33,224 nt of DNA from Phoronis australis (lineage: Eukaryota > Phoronida > Phoronidae). Location: positions 396,659-429,882 of the forward strand of contig NMRA01000276.1 of the NCBI GenBank assembly GCA_002633005.1, read 5' to 3'. Numbering within the stretch: the first letter of the stretch is position 1; every line of letters starts with the position of its first letter. The translations under genes and the position numbers were made by a program. This document shows positions 10,201 to 18,849 of this stretch, piece after piece. The notes under the pieces were generated by a model. That model ran no database searches. It worked only from the letters and a program-made list of their open reading frames with translations, and was not told where the DNA came from.

Positions 10201-13200
10201 CGATTTTGAAGATGGCCAATGATGATCATGGGGGCGCAGTAGTGATTATGACGACGATGATGGGATGCCCAACATGACTATCAGAATGTCGATGACGTTG
10301 TCGCTGTTGACGACGATGTTAGTGATGATGACGACGATGTTAGTGATGATGACGACNACTAGTTTGGGATATACAGCTATCCACAAAAAACACTTGTCTT
10401 GAATTCGTGCAAAAGGAGAAAACAAAAATGTCAAAAACAGTTTCGAGTTCGATTTCGAGTAGAAAGATTACCCGGCAGACTAAATAATTATTCGCCTTAC
10501 CATGTGATTTCTCCCCAAAGTGAGAAATGTTACGCGTCCATAAAGCCAAACTTACCCTGGTTCATTCACGTAATAGACATAATTCGTGTCATCTTCCGTT
10601 GCCGGTGTGAATCTGACGCAGGTTTCTCTCATTATGTGTTCGTGGGCTCGCCGAATATGTTTCTTGACCTTTGAAGCTTTATATAGAACGGAAATGGTGG
10701 AGTATTAACAACTGTTGGCCAAGATACACATAATGCAACAAGACACACATGTCAAGCACTTGTCCTTCTTCATGACATCCTAAATCAGATGTTATTCACA
10801 ATTTCAATGCGGACAAATTTGTATTATTGTACGTTTGACACCAAAGAATTGGCAAATATCAGTGTTGGGTGGACAATATATTGTTCTTGCGTGGAAATAT
10901 GTCAGTCACGCAATTTATTTTATAACTCCGCAAAAGAGAAGAGTTAAATCCAGGATGCACCTGTTGTACATCTCTTGGTGCAGTCGTATGACCTAGTCGT
11001 GTAGCTTCAGCGACACTGGGGTCGTCCTAATACGTCATTCCAGGGCACAACTATACTGAACAGCGTGCAGTTTGAACAGTTCAAATAAGTGCATTTCTTA
11101 TTGATGCTTTTTAAATTGTTTATTCCATAGCTACAGAATGAAGCACACTGCAGCGTTCCTGACTCTATACATGCCGGTGACCACAGCCGCATAAAACTTA
11201 CGGACCTCAAGTTGTCGTGGGCCGAGTGACCCGGGTAGGGATGACGAAGGTATCGATTTTGAAGATGGCCAATGATGATCATGGGGGCGCAGTAGTGATT
11301 ATGACGACGATGATGGGATGCCTAACATGACTATCAGAATGTCGATGACGTTGCCGCTGTTGACGACGATGTTAGTGATGATGACGATGTTAGTGATGAC
11401 GGCGACGATGTTAGTGATGATGACGACGATGTTAGTGATGATGACGACGACGTTAGTGATGATGACGACAACGTCGACTGTTGATAATGTGGTGGCGTTT
11501 GCACCGATGACGGTTGCGTGCCGACGAGGAAAAAGCCTGTAAACGATGACATGTTAGGCCCGCCTATAGTTGTTTGACTATGATATAATAGGCTTAAATA
11601 GCTGAGTAGCGATGATATTATAGGTCTATCGGTGTGACGGGCAAAGAGCTGTGTGGCGATGATATCATAGGCCTATATCTGAGTGGCGTTGATATCATAG
11701 TCATATCTGTGTGTGAAGGGCCTATGGCTGTGTGGCGATGATATCATAGGACTATATCTGAGTGACGTTGATATCATAGTCATATCTGTGTGTGAAGGGC
11801 CTATGGCTGTGTGACAATAATATCATAGGCCTATAGCTGAATGAGAGGCGTTGATAGCATAGGCTTTTCTGTGTGACGGACCAATAGCTGGGTGGCGATG
11901 ATATCACAGGATGATATACATATGCCTGTCTGTGTGGCATTTTGATCGTTATGAAAATAAACCTACTCAGTTCAGAATCAATTTTGAATGGCACAATCCC
12001 ATTTGGCCACAACATCGTAACTCCTCGAACTGCCGCACGTTTATCCCTCCTCCTTTGGCGAGTTCTTGACGATCGCTCACGGCGAGCTTCCTTTAATGCC
12101 CTCGTCTGTCTCTCTCCTAGGACTATGTCTCCCTCAAAAAACTGAAAGGGGACAGGTTCTGCAGCTGAAAAATAAATACGAAATTGATGCTTTAACTAAA
12201 CTGAATAATCTCAACTCAGGTATTCGGTATTATCAGTTGACAAAACACGCAACAAACATAAACAACAATTAAAGTTATTTCCATCTTACTTAGCTGGCTA
12301 TAAACGAATATCGAATCAGACCTTTTAATCACAACATCGACCTCGCAATATTTCTTACAGGGGGAAGACGCCGTGGTAATGTGTTCTTGGTTACACCAAT
12401 GGTATTTCATTTCCATTACCAACCCAAGTCACAGGTAATCCGTCTATGCGCCATTTTTGAATTCGTAATTTTAGGGTCTGTCAACCTCAACACTCGTCCA
12501 GTTTTTCGAGTCGTTTATGGTTTTGATGTTCTTGTTGGTATTGGTAAGGAGTATTATGAGACATTTTTGATGAGAGTAAAAGGCCAAATTATACTCAGGG
12601 CATATACAGTTTTAAATAACACTACGTCAAAAAATCGCGTTCCTTCTTGATTTGGTTTAAAATTGACAAGATTTGTGGTCAACAGTTCTTCTTACAGCTA
12701 ACCGTAAAACAAGACTAATGTTATACAGATGTTTATTCTTTCCGAAACGTTTTTAGAATCAGCTTCGGCTTCTCGGTACATGACGTAGATAGAATTTCCG
12801 AATCAACAAGTTGGATGTAACTTGATGCAGTTTGTATTTAGAGATATACCTTTTGCACACGTTTCAAGTCTACGGTTTTATTTTAGATACAGTCAACATT
12901 TACTAAAACCATACATTTTTTAAGATGCGTCTCAGTAGCAACGCGTCAACAGGTCTTATTGTCTAACATGAGCCGGTAAAGTTGGATAGCTCATGGTTAT
13001 GTCTCATATTAACCGAAGTGGAAGACACGACACAAACATTTGATCGTACAGAAAAAGTTTAGGAAGGTGTTAGGGAGTCCTAAAATGAACATTTTTCAGC
13101 AGCAAATTTCCGTCTAAGGAGCGAACTTTTGATTTAAACCGCTTGTCGCTGTAAAATTAGTCTCAGTTTATTCCTTGCACAGATGAAATGTTTTCTGGAT

Positions 13201-16200
13201 TTGTAAGGAACTAACAGTTAGGGGCATGCTCAGCGTGTAAAATGACACGCCGGAATATACTTGAAGAGCTTGGTCTCGACCAATTGACCATCTGTCCAGT
13301 CTTTTGAAGTCATAAAATCAATTCCAATTTGAATAAGGAAATTTTTCAGACCAATTTCATTACCGTAAATCGGCTGAATAAAAATTTTGTTTTTGTGATG
13401 GAAAGAGGGTTAATTGTCCCTGCTGTTGTGTTCAGTGTAACCCTGGTTGTTGCCAGTTCACTCGCCAACAAAACACAAGCAGTTAAACAACCGCGATTGC
13501 TATTGTGAGGAAGTCCGTGTAAGAATTTTTTTGATGCTGCGAATACGACTGTCCCTGTAGAAACCATTGGAACGGGGTTTTGTGGTTGTAAGTCATATAT
13601 TCGGAAATAGTATTTTTAACCTTTTGTTCTAACCCAAATATGATCCTTGGCGCACTTTCGGGAACAGAAATTCTGTCACAGAAATTGGCTGGAAGTGAGG
13701 ATCAATATGTATTGAGGAGTTGACCAATATGTATTGTTAAGATAGTTTATGGTATTAATGGTACCGTTAGTTAATAACTAAACTAACTCATAAAGTCAAG
13801 TCTTGTTTTTGTTTGACACTTGTGGTCACAGTTACCATAGAAGTTCTAAAAACTGCAGACATTTTTAATTGCTGTTCCAAAAGTACGTCGGCCCATAGCT
13901 GCAAATATTTCCGAATATTGGGCCTATGGGCCAAAATGTATGGGGTAGCTGTGAAAATCCCTTGTATCAGTTATCTCTTCCTGCTTGTATTGATATTAAG
14001 GTTATGAAGGACAAGTCTGTGTATTCAGTAAATCACCCAAAATACAAGCTTTAACCAAGGAGTGTAGTAGTACACTCCTTGCTTTAACTCAGTAAATCAC
14101 CCAAAATACAAGCTTTAACCAAGGAGTGTAGTAGTACACTCCTTGCTTTAACTCAGTAAATCACCCAAAATACAAGCTTTAACCAAGGAGTGTAGTAGTA
14201 CACTCCTTGCTTTAACTCAGTAAATCACCCAAAATACAAGCTTTAACCAAGGAGTGTAGTAGTACACTCCTTGCTTTAACTCAGTAAATCACCCAAAATA
14301 CAAGCTTTAACCAAGGAGTGTAGTAGTACACTCCTTGCTTTAACTCAGTAAATCACCCAAAATACAAGCTTTAACCAAGGAGTGTAGTAGTACACTCCTT
14401 GCTTTAACTCAGTAAATCACCCAAAATACAAGCTTTAACCAAGGAGTGTAGTAGTACACTCCTTGCTTTAACTCAGTAAATCACCCAAAATACAAGCTTT
14501 AACCAAGGAGTGTAGTAGTACACTCCTTGCTTTAACTCAGTAAATCTCCCAAATTACAAGCTTTAACCAAGGAGTGTAGTAGTACACTCCTTGCTTTAAC
14601 TCAGTAAATCACCCAAATTACAAGCTTTAACCAAGGAGTGTAGTAGTACACTCCTTGCTTTAACTCAGTAATCAATATATTTTTGAACCTGTCTACATAG
14701 AATTTGATTTTTGACTTTTCACCAATCTGCTATCAATTGCGTCACGTTACCATGTCTTTTTAGCTAAATTTAGCCAAAAAGGTGTATTTTATTATAATTA
14801 AAATTTCAAGATTAGTTCACAAAAAATGTTTTACAGTTTCCTAAATTATTGTTTCGTTTCCATTTTATGCACTTCTTGAGTTTGTTCACGAAAATCATAA
14901 AAGTCATAAAAGTCATACTTTTCGATTGTCTCTCATGTAAAAGTGGACCATCTTCAGAACAAGTCCTATTAAAGTTTTGGGAATAGCGATCCCACCACCT
15001 GCTTATCAGATTTCATGTTCCGAAGTTGGTAAAATGAAGGCCTTACATAACCTTCATCGTAAACTACAGCATATGAATTAGACAACAGTCGACAATTTTT
15101 TTGTTTTATGAGGGTAATTAGTGTCAGATCTATTACTACTATGACGAAATACCTGTACTTTACTCGACTGTCTTACCTGGTTGTGACACTCCTAGTGCCA
15201 GAGATAACGGCTGGGGAAGCGGACACAGGGAGGGTGGACAAATACCTGAAATATATCAATGCACATTTAGCAGTTAAAATATCGCATTTGCATATGTCAT
15301 TATTTTTTTTCAAATTTTGCCACCTTGACTACGATGGCGAAAGTAGCCAGCCACTACCTGTATGAAGACTATCGTCAAAATATATTTAGTAGTATACAGC
15401 TTTGCGCCAAGGCGATGGCGAAGGACGCTATTACATATCATAAGCGTTATTCACCGTATGACTTCCATTATTGGTCTTTTGTTGGTCTTAACTATTCACG
15501 AAACCGTAAGTATATAATTGACAAGTGACTATTTGTTTTGGCTGCACATACATATATTATACGTACTCCGACCACATGATAACTTGGTTGAAAGCCGTGC
15601 ATTATGCGGTCATAATAATGGCTGTGGTTTGTGTCCAGTGTTCTAGCTGTTTAGTGTTACAGATAGATGTTGGAGAGCGAGTGTTTATGTTTAGATAGTC
15701 GGTTGACATTGCGTAAAGCTACCAGCGAGAGGAAGTAGCGTCTAGTTATAATGTTTATTTTGCACTCACTCATACAGAATGCAAGTGAAACAAAACCGCA
15801 GCAGAATCAAAAATAGAAGTGAACAATTGGACTTGGTTTTATCCAACAGCGCTTTGTTGCCTGAGGCCCAGATCTCATTCTCTTGATGGACTGAGACCCA
15901 GAGTTCTGATTAAGGTCGCACCAAGATACACTTCAAACGACAGCAAAAAAAAAACACATCATCAATTACTAACTTTCTCTGGGGTTAATTTAAATTTCCT
16001 TCCGTCGTGATGGAACCTCGTACCACATAGTCCGAGATGGAACTGAGTTGTTTATTTAACGTTACGACACTACTGACATTAAATTCCTGACTTTGTTCCT
16101 ATTGTCAGAAAATATGCATGTGTCATTCACAACGTGTTTAATGATAGGTTCACCAAGACACAATGATTGGAACAAGACTTGTGTGTGTGTCTCGTGTAGA

Positions 16201-18320
16201 GATTCGACAGGAATCAGTTATATTGTAGAATTATGCTGCAGAATATATTTGGTTAAATTGAATTGTTCGTTAAGTGCTATTTAATCAGTTAAGTAACAAC
16301 CCTTCTTATTTACAAAATTGATTGAAAACCTACATTGCCATCTGCCATTTACTTACGCGCAGGTTCACAGTCGCTTCATATTCATTTATCACAAAAAGAA
16401 CAAACAACTTAAAAATCAAATCTCCAAGAAATATTAACAATCGTAATCTCCCACTGGTGACTTGTCCTCTGGAGAATCGGCGAGAAATGTGGCAGAATTT
16501 GAGCGAATGAGCAAATAAATCGATAGAGACGTTGTTTTCAATTAGTAAACTGAATGTGATGCAGGTTTTTGCTCTGATGCCAGGAAACAACGAAAAACCA
16601 CGGTGGGTTACAAGTGGCCGACTAGGCAATTACATCGCCCTGGATGCCGCAGGCCTACAGGGTCGATAGTACATCCCTACAAAAAGTTACTCATTTCAAA
16701 ATACAGGAAATAAAATCAAATGAAACATGCATATATGCACATGGTGTTATAAACAACACATACCATAAGCCTGAAAACGATTCGGTCAAGATAATTTGAA
16801 CAAATCGATGAAAATCTGTCGCGGTTTGCTCGAGTTTCTCTTACCGGGAGCCATTTTGAGGAAGTTATGTGAAATCACGCATGTTGACGACTAAAAAGCC
16901 CATGGGACACAAATCTTACAAATTTCACCTGATACCTTCTCTATTTTGCAAGTGTCCCGCGCTAGTGTCACGCGCTTCTCTCAGTCTCGCGCTAGCATTT
17001 GCCTAACTCTCGTGACTCAGTTGACATACTTTTTGGTTATCGCGCACGCGGTGAAAAGTTAACGGCAACCAAAAAAGTGGAGTTGGAATTCATCGCCAAA
17101 GTCACCTTAATTCTCACAACTAAGCTTCATCGAAGATATGTATAGAAGTAGAAAGGACCAATGATGAAATTAAGCGTTTTTTAAATGATAGTTTTAAGTG
17201 TGGAATGTATTTTTGACGAGGTGAAAACTCAAAATCGGTGACCAGGTTTGGGTTACCGCCCGTTTAAAATACATGAAACGAAATGCGCCCCTAAATGGCC
17301 AATCGAGGGGCTACGTGTTGCCTAGTGGCCAACGTGTTACAGACTAGATAAAAAATCATAGCTGTTGTTTTTGGCTGGCGTTATCTGGTTGTGATCAAAA
17401 TGTGTTTTGACGATGAAGTGATCTAGAACCGAGACGGGCGGCTTTTAGGCGGTGACAGCATCAAAAGGTTTTAGCAGTGAAAATGACACTTTCTGTTATT
17501 TACTTTGGTTATCACCATAGACCTTTGTGTGTGCACAAGAATAACATTTTGTTGACTTTTCACACCCCGTTTCATGTCCAATGTTTATACTTTGGTTATC
17601 ATCGTAGACCTTTGTGTATGTTCGAGAATAACATTTTGTTGGCTTTTTACCTCCGGTTTCGTATCCCATTCAATGTTTATATTTTTTCATGTAGAAATCG
17701 ATCTTGCATGCACGTACGCCTGTAGTACAAATACCCGGAAGAAGTTCAATATATGAGCTTCTCACCGCTTGCCACTGTTTTGTCATCGCAAGGGAATGTT
17801 TCGTCACTTTGTGTTTTAGTGTGTATATAATTATAGTTATTGTATAGCCTACCGTTTTTAAAAAAAACACTGCGGTCAGTTCTGTTACAGATGTTTTGAC
17901 TATGCAGTAGACAGACATACAGTGGTCTTATTATTGTTGTTCAACTTTTGGAATCGAGGTAGATTTGCGCAGAGATTATTATTTTTGAACATGCGCTTTC
18001 TAGTGGTCTGTTTCTTGTTTTTTTTTTCATAAACAAATCAATACTATTCCTATCCATACAAAAAGGATGTTCACAGAATAATAAGGGGCAAAAGCTGTAT
18101 GGTGTTCCAACCAAAGATATTAAATGTTGGAAAACGGCACCGACAAACAACGTCAACTGTTATTGCAAACAAAGTAAATCTAAACAAACTTCTTACCCTG
18201 GTTGATTTGCCACGGCCGTAGCCCACTTCGCTTCTCTCTTGAAAAACTTCGAAGCTCCACACAGATCACAAAAGTTGCTAAGACGACGAAACACATCATT
18301 AAAAACACGGTTGAAATCAT
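3990..18320 (-). CDS. spliced gene: secreted astacin metalloprotease with C-type lectin and kringle domains
   Basis: This entry covers the whole gene; exons follow separately. Joined coding parts are 18197-18320 (first exon, inferred), 11967-12164, one copy of exon 3 (10556-10676 or 9503-9623), 7766-7886, 7174-7356, 6536-6647, 5746-5940, 4956-5183 and 3990-4258. They total 1,551 nt, 516 residues. All introns are GT/AG and each donor phase matches the next acceptor (1,1,2,0,0,1,1,1). Domain order is signal sequence 1 to about 27, prodomain with aspartate switch at 51-54, basic cleavage site 79-84, astacin domain 85-281, C-type lectin fold 288-422 and kringle 430-516. The family consists of zinc endopeptidases (M12A) that act in the extracellular space on matrix, growth-factor or yolk-type substrates; the actual substrate is unknown. 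No membrane segment follows the kringle, so it is likely secreted. Exons 2-9 are secure; the link to exon 1 is inference. Confidence 0.82.
4378..4783. repeat. inverted repeat (foldback/MITE-like) in intron 8
   Basis: A perfect 15-bp sequence ggatactaaaccctg at 4378-4392 returns as its reverse complement at 4769-4783. Similarity between the arms continues inward for roughly 80 bp (shared blocks tgatt, cgttntgtcac and ttggcgt), giving arms of about 4378-4458 and 4704-4783 around a 245-bp spacer. No transposase frame lies inside, so this resembles a non-autonomous terminal-inverted-repeat element. Confidence 0.65.
4956..5183 (-). CDS. astacin gene exon 8: second half of the C-type lectin domain
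   Basis: The exon is flanked by acttag and a strong gtaagt donor, phase 1 at both ends, 228 nt. It continues the lectin fold with a tryptophan-rich strand (VWIWHH), a loop FGPGQPGKY and the final strand FPFICEK. The last cysteine pairs in the family with the one in exon 7. Where most C-type lectin domains have the inner cysteine pair and the EPN/QPD and WND calcium motifs, this protein has TTLVL and WAGSVKD, so both the inner disulfide and the calcium-dependent sugar site look lost. A basic insert (HHRDRRHRQ) is unusual. Confidence 0.88.
5746..5940 (-). CDS. astacin gene exon 7: first half of the C-type lectin domain
   Basis: It starts after cacgacag and ends at acag|gtatgg, phase 1 at both ends, 195 nt. 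It encodes the N-terminal long-form signature CPEGW-x6-CYKF, the helix region ECHSENARLVSI and the stretch DSTEDAFLTNYL, all hallmarks of the C-type lectin fold. Cysteines 288, 299 and 316 of the model fall here. Domain boundaries coincide with phase-1 introns before exon 7 and after exon 8, so the lectin module could have been gained by exon shuffling. Confidence 0.9.
6536..6647 (-). CDS. astacin gene exon 6: end of the catalytic domain
   Basis: The exon runs from caatag (phase 0) to aaag|gtaaga (phase 1), 112 nt. It encodes the C-terminal astacin segment SIGQRIALSELDIAQL followed by MYRCN. This matches the family pattern in which the last cysteine pairs with the Cys of TCVRF in exon 3. The spacing between those two cysteines here is 154 residues, close to the 156 of crayfish astacin. 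Confidence 0.9.
7174..7356 (-). CDS. astacin gene exon 5: Met-turn region of the catalytic domain
   Basis: The exon has 61 whole codons, phase 0 at both ends, between ttctcag and gag|gtacgt. It begins with SRRDRDRYVNI, which in astacins directly follows the zinc-binding helix, and carries PYDYSSIMHYASDYFS. The SIMHY segment is the family's Met-turn with the tyrosine that acts as a further zinc ligand. All residues expected for activity in this part are intact. Confidence 0.92.
7766..7886 (-). CDS. astacin gene exon 4: zinc-binding active site
   Basis: The exon is 121 nt, entering in phase 2 and leaving in phase 0 (gaacag|gtaaaa). It encodes CWSYIGVQKGAQRIALGYGC, whose two cysteines form the family's inner disulfide, and then the full astacin signature HETVHALGFWHEQ (pattern HExxHxxGFxHE). 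The three histidines bind zinc and the first glutamate is the catalytic base. The site is complete, so the enzyme is predicted to be active. Confidence 0.95.
9319..10356. repeat. allelic-type duplication, copy A (left of the N at 10357)
   Basis: This segment matches 10358-11409 almost base for base. Differences seen are scattered substitutions and a 14-bp block present only in the right copy near 10402-10415. It ends inside a short gatgat/gacgac repeat exactly at a single N. The pattern fits two allelic contig ends joined without merging better than a biological tandem duplication. Confidence 0.85.
9503..9623 (-). CDS. astacin gene exon 3, copy A
   Basis: The exon is 121 nt, phase 1 in and phase 2 out (ccagg|gtaagt). 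It encodes the helix KKHIRRAHEHIMRE, then TCVRFRPATEDDTNYVYYV, the typical astacin segment holding the first disulfide cysteine. An identical-length copy lies at 10556-10676. Only one copy fits the splice phases: using both would leave phase 2 entering a phase-1 acceptor. Confidence 0.85.
10357..10357. other. single-N contig join
   Basis: One unresolved base separates two near-identical 1.04-1.05 kb segments; see the flanking duplication entries. Confidence 0.9.
10358..11409. repeat. allelic-type duplication, copy B (right of the N at 10357)
   Basis: This is the partner of 9319-10356. It continues beyond the duplicated part into a longer gatgat/gacgac repeat and then to exon 2, so it is the copy physically linked to the upstream part of the gene. 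Confidence 0.85.
10556..10676 (-). CDS. astacin gene exon 3, copy B
   Basis: Same exon as 9503-9623, with the same splice sites and reading frame. One visible coding difference changes the arginine after TCVRF to threonine (model residue 131). Both versions keep the cysteine and flanking conserved positions, so both could be functional alleles. Confidence 0.85.
11354..11480. repeat. 21-bp tandem repeat (gatgat/gacgac type)
   Basis: Successive units resembling gacgatgttagtgatgat repeat with small gains and losses of 3 bp. The left allelic copy ends in the same kind of repeat at 10310-10356, which explains the assembly break there. Because the period is a multiple of three, several frames stay open through it; they are not genes. 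Confidence 0.85.
11590..11935. repeat. 79-bp tandem repeat rich in gatatcatag palindromes
   Basis: Clean 79-bp units start at 11651, 11730 and 11809 (gtgtggcgatgatatcatag). Each is made of two related halves of about 40 bp, and degenerate units flank them. The blocks gatatc and aggcct are self-complementary. The array lies in intron 2 of the protease gene. Confidence 0.85.
11967..12164 (-). CDS. astacin gene exon 2: prodomain, cleavage site and start of the catalytic domain
   Basis: The exon begins after tttttcag (phase 1) and ends at ctga|gtaggt (phase 1), 198 nt. It encodes FFEGDIVL, the family's prodomain FxGD motif, whose aspartate blocks the zinc in the proenzyme. A basic stretch ending RRRDKR follows, a good proprotein-convertase site. 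The next residues are AAVRGV and LWPNGIVPF; astacins classically begin with Ala-Ala and have this LWxxGxVPF strand. The protein is therefore predicted to be made as a zymogen and activated by cleavage after DKR. Confidence 0.88.
12165..14025. other. intron 1 of the protease gene, right of exon 2
   Basis: No secure exon is seen. A hairpin occurs at 13890-13932 (ggcccatag against ctatgggcc with a second inner stem aatatt/aatatt). An ATG-led hydrophobic stretch at 12242-12284 next to exon 2 could be an alternative signal sequence but has no good splice donor. Confidence 0.45.
13890..13932. repeat. two-part hairpin
   Basis: Outer arms ggcccatag (13890-13898) and ctatgggcc (13924-13932) enclose an inner pair aatatt-tccg-aatatt. 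It would fold as a 43-nt stem with internal loops. Function unknown; intronic. Confidence 0.6.
14026..14665. repeat. satellite: ten exact 64-bp units, each with a strong hairpin
   Basis: Units start at 14026 and every 64 bp to 14602, giving exactly 640 bp. Each holds caaggagtgta-gtag-tacactccttg, an 11-bp perfect stem with a 4-nt loop, extended by ttaa at both ends into a near-perfect longer palindrome. The first eight units look identical; the last two differ at one or two positions (aaattaca in place of aaaataca). Such uniformity points to recent expansion. Confidence 0.95.
14666..15062. repeat. dispersed repeat, copy 1 (next to the 64-bp satellite)
   Basis: The sequence after the satellite (tagaatttgatttttgac, gtcacgttacc, ctaaattattgtttcgttt, cgaagttggt, cctacataacnttaact-like) reappears in the same order and strand at about 31983-32420. 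Many substitutions and indels separate the two, so they are old copies of one mobile element. No protein frame is visible in it. Confidence 0.7.
15063..15528 (+). CDS. weak candidate plus-strand exons of unknown function
   Basis: Two overlapping open frames (15108-15365 and 15325-15528) look more protein-like than most here. The first carries a hydrophobic stretch resembling a signal sequence (LSYLVVTLLV), ending ITAGEADTG. The second (ASHYLYEDYRQNIF and onward) runs into a textbook donor aacc|gtaagtat at 15508/15509. I recognise no domain and find no downstream exon. It would lie inside the large first intron of the protease gene, on the opposite strand. Chance remains quite possible. Confidence 0.2.
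15529..17500. other. intron or intergenic DNA without a secure gene
   Basis: Nothing recognisable is encoded. Near 16840-17060 the sequence becomes richer in CG (gcgctag, cgcgc), and the minus strand reads aaaATGGCTCCCG|GTAAGA at about 16840-16857. This is a start codon followed at once by a donor, as in a very short first exon, but no continuing exon was found. Confidence 0.4.
17502..17675. repeat. 87-bp tandem duplication
   Basis: Two diverged copies of about 87 bp begin actttggttatca at 17502 and 17589 and share tagacctttgtgt and gaataacattttgttg. Confidence 0.8.
18197..18320 (-). CDS. probable first coding exon (signal sequence) of the protease gene
   Basis: ATG at 18320-18318, with A at -3, opens a frame of 41 codons plus one base ending at an excellent donor, ccagg|gtaaga. 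It encodes a hydrophobic core (VFLMMCFVVLATFVICV) near the N terminus and then a basic hydrophilic stretch (SREKRSG), as in a signal peptide or signal anchor. It leaves in phase 1, exactly what exon 2 of the protease needs, and the total then divides by three. A TATA box lies upstream at the right distance. The assignment to the protease across a 6-kb intron is inference; it might instead start another gene. Confidence 0.5.
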
Positions 18321-18470
18321 TGTTGATAACAAACTTTGTGCGACGGGCAGTTAAATAAAATAAATAAAATAAATTACAATAAATAAAAGCAAGTATATAC
18401 AAGTAGTAGTACGTTGGTTATCTCGAACTTGCTCGCGACAATTTGACTACTCGGGCGAAGACGAGCTTCA

Positions 18471-18478
18471 TATATATA
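18471..18478 (-). promoter_or_regulatory. TATA box for a minus-strand transcript
   Basis: tatatata at 18471-18478 is followed on the minus strand by a GC-richer patch, with a start site expected near 18440-18450. That leaves a 5' leader of about 120-130 nt before the ATG at 18320. Confidence 0.45.
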
Positions 18479-18764
18479 CATAAGCCAGAATTGGCAACCG
18501 TGTCATCTGCGTTTGTCGTTTGTCCTGTGGCCCAACGACGTTTTATCACCTCTTGACATGGTGGTATTGATAACACGTATTCGCGGTCAACAGTTGCGAC
18601 AGAGTTACACGGAGGAACACTAACTCGAGTAACTTAATGGCGAAGTCAGCATCGCTGATTGGCTGAAACTATTTCACTTGAACTACGTATGTCTCAAGTT
18701 TAACGCTTCCTTTTATTCCCGAGGGTACTCCCATAAACGAGGTATACGGGACTTAACAGTTTCT

Positions 18765-18812
18765 CTACGAATGGTGCCTTTTCCGACCAGCTTCTCTACG
18801 AATGGTGCCTCG
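18765..18812. repeat. short direct repeat
   Basis: The block ttctctacgaatggtgcct occurs twice in close succession near 18763 and 18791. No gene is apparent around it. Confidence 0.7.
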
Positions 18813-18849
18813 GTTTTACAACAAAATTCCCCATTATTCTTGGATTTGA

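Noticed and set aside
9319-11409. A real tandem exon duplication in the protease gene
   Set aside because: Using both copies of exon 3 breaks the splice phase, and the copies meet exactly at an N, which points to assembly.
11318-11552. Open frames on both strands rich in Thr/Met or Ser
   Set aside because: They are readings of the gatgat/gacgac repeat with no splice or domain support.
12242-12284. ATG-led hydrophobic stretch just upstream of exon 2 as the signal exon
   Set aside because: The start context and phase fit, but the donor would be tttt|gtcaac and the intron only 77 bp. The exon at 18197-18320 has a consensus donor, so this was kept only as an alternative.
14026-14665. Regular repeats with hairpins, resembling a CRISPR array
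   Set aside because: The 64-bp units are identical throughout with no variable spacers, and the surroundings are animal nuclear genes; it is a satellite.
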